64,000 bases of DNA from Bacteriovorax sp. GTDB lineage: Bacteria; Bdellovibrionota; Bacteriovoracia; Bacteriovoracales; Bacteriovoracaceae. The notes below the pieces were generated by a model. That model ran no database searches, was not told the DNA's origin, and saw only the letters and a program-made list of their open reading frames with translations. Of this stretch, positions 47,387 to 55,653 are shown piece by piece. Each line of letters starts with the position of its first letter. The stretch's first letter is position 1. The position numbers were made by a program, and so were the translations under genes. The stretch is from assembly GCA_014377485.1 (NCBI GenBank), contig JACMPM010000053.1, positions 1-64,000 of the forward strand. Direction: 5' to 3'.

Positions 47387-49369
47387 ATGTTTATTCAGTT
47401 AGTACTATTGTCGAGTCTGTTATGTGCCACCAGCTCATTTGGGGCCTCAAGTGAAATACCTTTGAAGAGAGAATTTCCGCTCAATGATAAAATAAATCCA
47501 TGTGAAAATCTTTATGAACATGCCTGTTCAAAGACCATTGAAAGTTTTCAATTGCGTGCTGATCGCCGTAGGCATTCATTTGCTTTTAGTGATTCGGCAG
47601 AACGCATTCTTGAATTTAAAAAGAATTACATAAAAGACCTAACTTCTAAAGAAGCTGATTCGCCGGTCTCTGGTCAAATTAAAAACTTTTATCTTTCTTG
47701 TATGAATAAAGATGCAAGAGCTAAAGAAGAGACAAATGAAATTCAAAAATTGATGGATGATCAGAAAAAAATAACAGATAAAAAAGAATGGTTTAAAACT
47801 CAAGCCGGAAAAATTCATAGCGGTAAGAGTGGTTTTATTGGTTACTCTACGAATGATAATTTTGATGATGCAAGAAAATCAGATTTAATGTTGGGAGTTG
47901 GCTATTCCTTACTACCTGAAAAAAGTTATGCGAAAAATGAAGTATTGATTAAGGCCCTTGCTGTCCTTGTTACTGATTTTTTCAAAACGATTGGCGCAGA
48001 CCATCCGGAAGAGAGGGCTAAAACAGTTCTTAAGTATGAGATAGATCAACAAGACAATCGCTTCTTTCCTGTTGAGGCGCGAATTGCTTACTCGCTAAGA
48101 AGATTCGTTACTAAAAAAGAATTGTTAAAAAAATATCCCGATCTTCAATTAAACGTTTTCCTGAGTCAAATACCGGAAGCGACTTTTATTAGGAATATGA
48201 ATCCTAAAACAATACCTTTCCTTAATAAAATAGCTAAAACTTATTCACTTGATGAACTTAAAACATTAGAAATGTTTTATGAACTTAGATCAAAGTTAGA
48301 TCAGGGTTATCCTACATTTTATGATGAAGCTTTTGTTTTCGCTAATAAATTTCTTGGCGGTAAGAATAAAAGATCTGAGTTAGATGAAGAATGTACAACT
48401 TTAACCATGCATCGTTTTGGGGCAGAGTTTGACTACCTTGTATTGCCAAAGATGTTTCCAAACTTCTCATCAGAAAAGGTAGCGGATCTCGTTGGAAAAA
48501 TTAAAAAGAGTATCTTAGCATCTTTATCTAAGAACACCTGGCTATCTCCTACTGCTAAAAAAGAAGCGGAAAGAAAAATTTCAACAGCTTTTATGCGCTT
48601 AGTTTCACCTCAAAATTTTACTGACTGGAAATTTTTACCTACAGCTGCTTATGGAAAAGATACATATCTGGCCAATATTGAAAAACGCAATGGGATATCT
48701 GAGACCAGAGAATTTAAGTTTTTTAGAGAGTTGAAAGATATTCGTTCATGGGAGGGAGTTGAGCCATTAGAAGTAAATGCATTCTATCAACCTTCTTATA
48801 ATCAATTCACAATGCTTCAAGGGATTTTACAGTACCCATTTTATGATCAAAAAAGCTCTGAGATTGAAAACCTTGCAGGAGTTGGGATGGTCGTAGGGCA
48901 TGAACTTGGTCACGCCATTGATGATCAAGGATCAAAATACGATGCAGATGGAAAATTAAGAGACTGGATGACAGCCAAGGATCTTGTAAAGTTTAAAGAG
49001 TTAACAAAATCTTTAATTGAGCAATACTCAAAAGCAGGAATGAATGGGGAATATACACTTGGCGAAAATATTGGTGACCTCGTGGGATTGAATGCTGCTT
49101 ACGATGCTGCATTTTCAACCGACAATACTGCATCTGCTTCAGACTTAAAGTCACAGAAGAAAAATTTCTTTTTAAACTATGCTCGTTCATGGTGTGAGGT
49201 TCAACTCCCAGGAGTTAGAGATTTACGATTAAAATCTGATCCGCATTCACTAGGAGTTGCGAGAGTAAACGAGGTCGTAAAACACTTTGCTAGCTTTAAG
49301 GAAGCATTCGATTGCAAGGATAGTGATCCTATGATCTTTTCGGCCGAGCAAAGAGTGCATATCTGGTAA
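47387..49369 (+). CDS. M13-family (neprilysin-like) zinc metallopeptidase
   Basis: 'VGHELGHAIDDQGSKYDADGKLRDWMT' (HExxH), 'GENIGDLVGL', 'NAFYQPSYN', signal peptide. Confidence 0.93.
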   Translation: MFIQLVLLSSLLCATSSFGASSEIPLKREFPLNDKINPCENLYEHACSKTIESFQLRADRRRHSFAFSDSAERILEFKKNYIKDLTSKEADSPVSGQIKNFYLSCMNKDARAKEETNEIQKLMDDQKKITDKKEWFKTQAGKIHSGKSGFIGYSTNDNFDDARKSDLMLGVGYSLLPEKSYAKNEVLIKALAVLVTDFFKTIGADHPEERAKTVLKYEIDQQDNRFFPVEARIAYSLRRFVTKKELLKKYPDLQLNVFLSQIPEATFIRNMNPKTIPFLNKIAKTYSLDELKTLEMFYELRSKLDQGYPTFYDEAFVFANKFLGGKNKRSELDEECTTLTMHRFGAEFDYLVLPKMFPNFSSEKVADLVGKIKKSILASLSKNTWLSPTAKKEAERKISTAFMRLVSPQNFTDWKFLPTAAYGKDTYLANIEKRNGISETREFKFFRELKDIRSWEGVEPLEVNAFYQPSYNQFTMLQGILQYPFYDQKSSEIENLAGVGMVVGHELGHAIDDQGSKYDADGKLRDWMTAKDLVKFKELTKSLIEQYSKAGMNGEYTLGENIGDLVGLNAAYDAAFSTDNTASASDLKSQKKNFFLNYARSWCEVQLPGVRDLRLKSDPHSLGVARVNEVVKHFASFKEAFDCKDSDPMIFSAEQRVHIW

Positions 49370-49389
49370 TATTTAATGATGAGGTTTTT

Positions 49390-50502
49390 ATGAAACAAGT
49401 TAAGAGAAATATTCTTCTTAATCCTGGACCTGCAACTACAACTGATACTGTAAAAAACGCAATGGTTGTTCCCGATATTTGTCCTCGCGAATTAGAGTTT
49501 GGTGAACTGACACTTTCAGTACGTAATGATCTAATTCGAGCTGCTTATGGTGAAAAAAATCACACTTGTGTAATGCTTACTTCTTCTGGGACAGGTGGAG
49601 TTGAAGCTTGTTTAACTTCAGTTGTTCCTCATAATCAAAAAGTTTTGATTTTAAACAATGGCGCTTACGGTGAGAGAATGCAAAAAATCTGTGACGCTTA
49701 TAGCGTTGAGCACGTAGATTATAACCAGGAGTGGGGACGCCCGCTGGACCTGAATGCAGTCGAAGAACTTCTCAAGCAACATGCAGGTGTTATTTCCCAT
49801 TTAGCCTTTATTCACCACGAAACAACTGTGGGTATCTTAAATCCACTCAGTGAAATATCCACACTTTCTCAAAAATATGAAGTTGAGACGATTGTCGATG
49901 CTATGTCTTCGTTCGCCGGGATGATGATCAATGTAGAAAAAGACAATATTCATTACCTCGTTTCTTCATCAAACAAATGTATTCAAGGGATGGCGGGAAT
50001 TAGTTTTGTAATAGCTAATACTAAGTCGCTCCTAAAAACCAAAGAAATTAAAGCTCGTAATTTTTATTTTAATTTACTTGAAAATCATCTTTATCTGGAA
50101 AAAAACAAGCAATTCCTTTTTACTCCTCCAGTACAAACACTCTATGCTTTACGCCAAGCTGTGACCGAATACTTTGAAGAAGGCGCTGAGAATAGATTTG
50201 CTCGCTATGCTTCATTATATGAAATTATGAAGAAAAAAGTTGTCGAGCTAGGTTTTGAATTTTTAATAGAAGAAAAATATCATGCTAAATTATTGACGGC
50301 CATAATGGATCCAAAAAATCCAGCATACTCATTCAATGAAATGCACGATTATTTATTTGATAGAGGATTCACTATTTATCCGGGGAAAGTGGGAAATAAA
50401 AATACTTTTAGACTTTCTAATATTGGGGCGATATATCCCAAAGACATGGAAGATTTTTTAATAGTATTTGAAGAATATCTTCGTATTAAAAAAATAATCT
50501 AA
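49390..50502 (+). CDS. phnW: 2-aminoethylphosphonate--pyruvate transaminase-like aminotransferase
   Basis: 'ILLNPGPATTTDTVKNAMVVPDICPRELEFGEL', PLP lysine 'VSSSNKCIQGMAGISFV'. Confidence 0.9.
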   Translation: MKQVKRNILLNPGPATTTDTVKNAMVVPDICPRELEFGELTLSVRNDLIRAAYGEKNHTCVMLTSSGTGGVEACLTSVVPHNQKVLILNNGAYGERMQKICDAYSVEHVDYNQEWGRPLDLNAVEELLKQHAGVISHLAFIHHETTVGILNPLSEISTLSQKYEVETIVDAMSSFAGMMINVEKDNIHYLVSSSNKCIQGMAGISFVIANTKSLLKTKEIKARNFYFNLLENHLYLEKNKQFLFTPPVQTLYALRQAVTEYFEEGAENRFARYASLYEIMKKKVVELGFEFLIEEKYHAKLLTAIMDPKNPAYSFNEMHDYLFDRGFTIYPGKVGNKNTFRLSNIGAIYPKDMEDFLIVFEEYLRIKKII

Positions 50503-50503
50503 A

Positions 50504-51076
50504 ATGCACAATAGAGAATTATCAAAGGCCATCAGCGAGAAATTAAGTGAAGTTTCGGATGTCTTTGGCCATTTCCAACAAAAGACCGGGCTCACTTGTC
50601 CAACAGGCTGTGGCAAGTGTTGTTTGAAAGCTGATATTTCTTGTTCGCCGTATGAGCTTTTACCTATGGCGTTTAATCTTATTGACACTGGAAGAGCGGA
50701 AGAAGTTTTAGAAAATGCGAGATTGTATAAAGAGAATATTTGCTTATTTTTAAAAGTAAATGATCAATCTCAAGGGACTGGCAGCTGTAGTGAATACGAA
50801 CATCGTCCTTTTATTTGCCGGGCCTTTGGTCTTTCGGCACGACGTGGTAAACATGAAATAATTGAGCGTTTAATTTGTAAAACTCTGAGTGAAATTGAAA
50901 TTAGTAAACCCCATATTAAAATAGTGGATGAGGAAATTCCACAAATTGATCTATGGAAAAAAAGATTGGAATCGATTGATCCACACCTGTTAGAAAATGA
51001 ACTTCCTATTCATCAAGGAATAGCTATTCTTTTGGAGAGATTATTATTATGGAAAAAATTGTCTGAGCAAACTTGA
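50504..51076 (+). CDS. YkgJ-family cysteine cluster protein
   Basis: 'CPTGCGKCCLKADISCSPYEL' and distal 'CSEYEHRPFICRAFG'. Confidence 0.85.
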   Translation: MHNRELSKAISEKLSEVSDVFGHFQQKTGLTCPTGCGKCCLKADISCSPYELLPMAFNLIDTGRAEEVLENARLYKENICLFLKVNDQSQGTGSCSEYEHRPFICRAFGLSARRGKHEIIERLICKTLSEIEISKPHIKIVDEEIPQIDLWKKRLESIDPHLLENELPIHQGIAILLERLLLWKKLSEQT

Positions 51077-51084
51077 TTTACAAA

Positions 51085-51477
51085 CTAAAGTTTAGCCCTA
51101 ATTATGGCTTCACCACTTATTCTTAAAAGTTGGTCAGGACCAAATGCTTCTGTTTTGACTGTAAAAATGGGTTTGCCTTCTTTTTGTCCAATAACCTCTA
51201 ACCGATAATTTAAAACTTCATCTACATAAACTGGTGCGTGAAATTTAAATGTTTGATTGAGATAAATTGTTCCTGCGCCTGGAAATTTATTTGCAAATAT
51301 TTTTGAAAAGAATGATGCTGACACCATGCCATGAGCGATGCGTCCTTTGAAGCCTTGAGCCTGGGCAGCACTATCTTCAAAATGAACTGGGTTAAAATCC
51401 CCGGAGAATTCCGCAAATTTCTCTATAAGAGTGGTTGTGATTTTAATTTCCTCTTGGTAAATGTCTCCAACTTTCAT
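51085..51477 (-). CDS. MaoC-like (R)-specific hydratase
   Basis: 'FAEFSGDFNPVHFEDSAAQAQGFKGRIAHGMVSASFFSKIFANKFPGAGTIYLNQTFKF' hotdog/MaoC motif. Confidence 0.9.
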   Translation of the reverse strand: MKVGDIYQEEIKITTTLIEKFAEFSGDFNPVHFEDSAAQAQGFKGRIAHGMVSASFFSKIFANKFPGAGTIYLNQTFKFHAPVYVDEVLNYRLEVIGQKEGKPIFTVKTEAFGPDQLLRISGEAIIRAKL

Positions 51478-51521
51478 TATGATGTCCTTACTAAATTTAT
51501 TTCTTGTTCAAGGTATTTTAA

Positions 51522-52508
51522 TTGATGAAGATCCTTTTGGCATCGCTTTTATTTATTTATGCGACTCTTGTTTTTGCCTACGAGCGCGAATTCATTGTCA
51601 CAGATATAATAAGCGACCAAAGTTTACAGATTCAGCGAATTGATAAACAGATTGAAGTTGCCCCAGGTGATATTCTTGCAATTTATTCTCATCAAACGAA
51701 GCTTGTACTTGGCTATGCCAGAGTCGCTTCAATCACAGATAGTTCTGATTTTTTTATTGCTATCATTGAAACTCATAATAAAAATGGCCTCATTCGACCA
51801 GAAAACTATTTACGCAAATTAGACTTAACAAAAATCAATAATGATATTCCGGCTCGCTATGATCTAACCTATAGAGCTGAAAGCAACGTCGCTGCAAAAT
51901 ATCGACCGTTAGTTTATGCGGGATTAGTTCAAGGAATGACGGCATCCAATTTAAATAAAAAGGAATGGATTTTAGGACCTTCGGTTTTGGCCTATGGACT
52001 AACATCTAGAACCCAATTGGATATTAATTTGGCATCGGCTATTTTTGGAGTGGCCAATTTAGCAGTTAAAAATAAATTGATTGATAATGATGATTACGAA
52101 CTCTCTGTTGAAAATGGTTTTCAATATTATCACACGAGTAAAAAAGGTTCTTATCAGTTTACTGGAAATTTAGACATGGCCTCTAATTCTAATTTCAAAT
52201 CGTACGCCAAGTTTAAATTATTTACTAAAAAGCCTGAAGATCAATCTCTTAACAACAGCGAAGAGTATACTCGCGATTTAAACCTGGAATTACAATTTTC
52301 TTATGGATATATTTTCTCTAACTGGAATCAGTTAATCTTTGGACCAAAGATTGATGTTAATAAAAAAAATGTTGGAGGTGTCGTTGCGTATTATATCGTA
52401 GAAAAAAATATCAATACCATGTTTGGTGTTTCTTCTACTGATTTTTCAGAATTACGTCTGGGAAAACAAGCCTATCTTGTCAATTTAGATTTTTGGTGGA
52501 GATTTTAA
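51522..52508 (+). CDS. Putative outer membrane protein
   Basis: Signal peptide, beta-barrel-like pattern ending 'QAYLVNLDFWWRF'. Confidence 0.5.
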   Translation: MMKILLASLLFIYATLVFAYEREFIVTDIISDQSLQIQRIDKQIEVAPGDILAIYSHQTKLVLGYARVASITDSSDFFIAIIETHNKNGLIRPENYLRKLDLTKINNDIPARYDLTYRAESNVAAKYRPLVYAGLVQGMTASNLNKKEWILGPSVLAYGLTSRTQLDINLASAIFGVANLAVKNKLIDNDDYELSVENGFQYYHTSKKGSYQFTGNLDMASNSNFKSYAKFKLFTKKPEDQSLNNSEEYTRDLNLELQFSYGYIFSNWNQLIFGPKIDVNKKNVGGVVAYYIVEKNINTMFGVSSTDFSELRLGKQAYLVNLDFWWRF

Positions 52509-53185
52509 AATCTTATATCTTGAAATGTTTTTACCTGGTCATGTCCAGAATAAGGAATATCTTCCAGGCGCACTAATTGAATTGTTTTAAATCCTACTTT
52601 TTTCGCAGCTTCTAATTCTTCTGAAATATCCGAGAGGAAAATAATTTCAGCTGGATGAATATTTAACTTAAGACTTATATTTCGATATGAATTTTCTTCG
52701 CGTTTAGGTCCGATAGAAGTATCAAAGTTGTTGGAAATAAAACAATTGAGATCGCCATAGATTGAGTATCCAAATAGATCTCTTTGCGCTTCTATAGAGC
52801 CAGATGAGTAGATCCCAAGAGTAATATTGGCACTATGCCATTTTTCTAAAGCCTCTGGAACATCTTGATAGACATGACCTTTGAGTTCTCCTGAAAGGTA
52901 GCCTTCACTCCAGATCAAACCCTGAAGTTTTTTAAGCGCAGGATGTTTACGGTCTATTTTAACCCATTCGATTAATTGTGCGATTGATTGTTCGTCATTT
53001 AATTGAATTTGATTCTCTAGAGCTGTCGTCTGTTTAGTTTCAGCTATAATGTTTTTTATTTGCTCTTCATTTTTATGTGTATTGATATAAGTCGAAATTC
53101 GATCTTTAGAGTAAGGAAATAAAATGTCGTGAACAAAACTAATCGAAGTTGTTGTCCCTTCGATATCCATTAAAATATATTTCAT
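52505..53185 (-). CDS. mtnC: Enolase-phosphatase E1 (acireductone synthase)
   Basis: 'MDIEGTTTSISFVHDILFPYS', 'GLIWSEGYLSGELKGHVYQDVPEALEKWH', 'GIYSSGSIEAQRDLFGYS'. Confidence 0.95.
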   Translation of the reverse strand: MKYILMDIEGTTTSISFVHDILFPYSKDRISTYINTHKNEEQIKNIIAETKQTTALENQIQLNDEQSIAQLIEWVKIDRKHPALKKLQGLIWSEGYLSGELKGHVYQDVPEALEKWHSANITLGIYSSGSIEAQRDLFGYSIYGDLNCFISNNFDTSIGPKREENSYRNISLKLNIHPAEIIFLSDISEELEAAKKVGFKTIQLVRLEDIPYSGHDQVKTFQDIRF

Positions 53186-53715
53186 AAGGTGTGTGAATTG
53201 TTATAGTTTTGATCCACTCCAGAGTCGGTATAATTAGCAACCCAGCCGTCCATATTTGTAAAAATTCTAATGGCCTTTACGAAATATCCAGGAGCAAGGT
53301 CAAACCAGTGACGGAAATTTTTTGGCACAGACATAAAGTCCCCACGCTCACAAGTTACACAAAGAATTTCTTCATTGTCCAAGTGAAACCAAAATTTACC
53401 TTGGCCATCGACAAAAAAACGTATCTCATCTTCGCTATGAGTGTGCTCTTTCATGAATTTTTCTCTTATCGCCATTAGGTTTTCTGTAAGTGGATGAACA
53501 TTGATAACGTCGGCCGTGGCGTAACCATTTTTATCCATGAAAGGCTTTAATTCATGGGCGTAAGCATCTAGAATGGCTTCTTGGCTTGCATCGTTTGCTA
53601 AAAGCTTTGAAGCTTCCCATTGTGCAATCATGATACCATGTTGTGATAATAAATTTTGAATTGTTTTAAAATCTGTTATCGTAATATTTTCTTTTGCTTT
53701 TAATAGTGTAGCCAT
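53182..53715 (-). CDS. mtnD: Acireductone dioxygenase
   Basis: 'FMKEHTHSEDEIRFFVDGQGKFWFHLD...VPKNFRHWFDLAPGYFVKAIRIF' (HxHxxxxE...H). Confidence 0.95.
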   Translation of the reverse strand: MATLLKAKENITITDFKTIQNLLSQHGIMIAQWEASKLLANDASQEAILDAYAHELKPFMDKNGYATADVINVHPLTENLMAIREKFMKEHTHSEDEIRFFVDGQGKFWFHLDNEEILCVTCERGDFMSVPKNFRHWFDLAPGYFVKAIRIFTNMDGWVANYTDSGVDQNYNNSHTL

Positions 53716-54362
53716 TAATTACCTCTGCGAGAATTTAAGTAGTATTTGAAAATATATTCAAAAACTTCCAAGTGTCTTTTGGCTTCTTCAACACTATCGC
53801 CCCAAACGTAAACGCCATGGCCTCGAAGTAGAAGTCCGTAATTATTTTTTTGTTGTAAGATTGAGGGTTTAATTTGTTCTGCCAATAAAGCGATGTCTTG
53901 AGTATTATCAAAACAGGGAATATTAATTTTTAAGTCGTGAGTTTTAATTCCTTTAAAACCTTTTAAAAGTTCAAGTCCTTCTATAGTTGCGTAGGGAAGA
54001 CCTGTAAAAAGATCGGCAAATAAAAGTGAGTCTAATAAATGACTATGTAGAACACAGTTTGCATTTGTTATTTGATAAATGCTTAAGTGAATATCAGTTT
54101 CGTCAGATGACTTTCGACCGGATTTAATATAATCAGGAAGCATTATTCTTGTTTCGAAATAAATAGGTAGAAAATTGTCTTCAGTAAATTTACTTTTATC
54201 AATGCCCGATTCTGAAACGAGGGCAATGTCTGGACTGGTTTTTGAACGTAAAGAGTAGTTGCCGCTGGTCGCAGGATTATGGCCCATACTATTCATCACC
54301 CGAACAAGTGAGGCCAGTTTTTTCATTTCTTCGTAATCTTGAGCACTAATGATAAAGGACAC
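53715..54362 (-). CDS. mtnB: Methylthioribulose-1-phosphate dehydratase
   Basis: Class II aldolase fold: 'GHNPATSGNYSLRS', 'VLHSHLLDSLLFADL', 'LLLRGHGVYVWGDSVEEAKRHLEVFEYIFKYYL'. Confidence 0.93.
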   Translation of the reverse strand: MSFIISAQDYEEMKKLASLVRVMNSMGHNPATSGNYSLRSKTSPDIALVSESGIDKSKFTEDNFLPIYFETRIMLPDYIKSGRKSSDETDIHLSIYQITNANCVLHSHLLDSLLFADLFTGLPYATIEGLELLKGFKGIKTHDLKINIPCFDNTQDIALLAEQIKPSILQQKNNYGLLLRGHGVYVWGDSVEEAKRHLEVFEYIFKYYLNSRRGN

Positions 54363-54442
54363 AACGTTCCTGGGTAAAAGTATTTACTCTATATATTAAA
54401 TCTTGCTATAAAAGACAAAAAAAATATCCTCAAAGGACGATA

Positions 54443-55603
54443 ATGAAGCCAATAAATCATACTGTGATAGAATTTAAGGAATCGATCTTCTCCACTATGA
54501 CTAAGCTCGCGATTGATCATGAAGCAATCAACCTCTCACAGGGCTTTCCAGACTTTGACGGACCTAAATGGATTATAGACCTTGCTAAGAATGCCATGGA
54601 TCAAGGACATAAATTAGGCAATGTTGGGAAAAATCAATATGCTCCATCAGCAGGAATACTTCCTTTGAGAGAAGCGATCTCAAAGAATTATAAACGTTTT
54701 TACAATCTTGATTTTGATTCTGCTAATGAGGTTGTCGTTACAAATGGTGCCACTGAGGCTATCTTTTGTGCATGCATGGCGCTCATTAATCCAGGTGATG
54801 AGGTTATAGTTTTTGAGCCATTTTATGATTCTTATTTAGCTTCATTAAAAATGGCCGGGGCAATCGTGGTGCCAGTTACTTTGAAGGCACCAGCTTTTAC
54901 TTTTGATAGTGAAGAACTTATTGCTGCCATTAATTCAAAAACCAAAATGCTTATTTTGAATAACCCTCATAATCCAACAGGAAAAATTTTTACACGAGAA
55001 GAAATCAAGATCATTGCTGAGCTCGCTCGAAAATTTGATTTTTATATTTTATCAGATGAAGTTTATGAGTTTTTAACTTTTGAAAATAGTCATACTCCAA
55101 CTGCGTGTTTTGAAGACCTGGCCAATAGAACAATCACCATTTCATCGACCGGAAAAACCTTTGGCTTAACCGGATGGAAAATTGGTTGGGCCTGTGGTCC
55201 AAAAGAAATCATTAAGGCCATTCACAACGTTCATCAATTCACAACTTTTTGCGTGGCCCATCCGCTGCAAGTGGCAATGGCAGAAGCTCTAGGAAAGATG
55301 GATGATTATTTAATTAATTTTAAAAGTCAGTACCGTGCAAAAAGAGATTATTTAGTCTCTGGCTTAAAAAATGCAGGTTTTAATGTGTTAACTCCCGCTG
55401 GAACATATTTTGCCATGGCGATATTAAAGGAAGGCGAAAACGATATTGAATTTTGTCAGAAACTTATTCGAGAAAAGAAAGTTGCGGTCATTCCGACTTC
55501 AGCTTTTTATATAAAATCCAACGCCGGAAGTGGAATGATTCGTTTTTGTTTTGCAAAGACTGATGAGACACTTAAAAAAGCCATTAGTAATTTAGCTTTA
55601 TAA
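54443..55603 (+). CDS. mtnE: Class I aminotransferase, probable methionine (KMTB) aminotransferase
   Basis: 'AINLSQGFPDFDGP', 'LNNPHNPTGKIF', 'SSTGKTFGLTGWKIGW'; adjacent to mtnBDC. Confidence 0.8.
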   Translation: MKPINHTVIEFKESIFSTMTKLAIDHEAINLSQGFPDFDGPKWIIDLAKNAMDQGHKLGNVGKNQYAPSAGILPLREAISKNYKRFYNLDFDSANEVVVTNGATEAIFCACMALINPGDEVIVFEPFYDSYLASLKMAGAIVVPVTLKAPAFTFDSEELIAAINSKTKMLILNNPHNPTGKIFTREEIKIIAELARKFDFYILSDEVYEFLTFENSHTPTACFEDLANRTITISSTGKTFGLTGWKIGWACGPKEIIKAIHNVHQFTTFCVAHPLQVAMAEALGKMDDYLINFKSQYRAKRDYLVSGLKNAGFNVLTPAGTYFAMAILKEGENDIEFCQKLIREKKVAVIPTSAFYIKSNAGSGMIRFCFAKTDETLKKAISNLAL

Positions 55604-55634
55604 AAAAAGCCATCTTTAAAGATGGCTTTTTTTG
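55602..55634. terminator. Bidirectional intrinsic terminator between convergent genes
   Basis: AAAAAGCCATCTTTAAAGATGGCTTTTTTT perfect palindrome flanked by A and T tracts. Confidence 0.95.
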
Positions 55635-55653
55635 TCTGAAATTAAAATACTAA

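Noticed and set aside
51461-51822. Short plus-strand ORFs (51461-51643, 51640-51822) near the mtnC-side OMP gene
   Set aside because: Overlap the signal-peptide-bearing ORF 51522-52508 in other frames; no features of their own.
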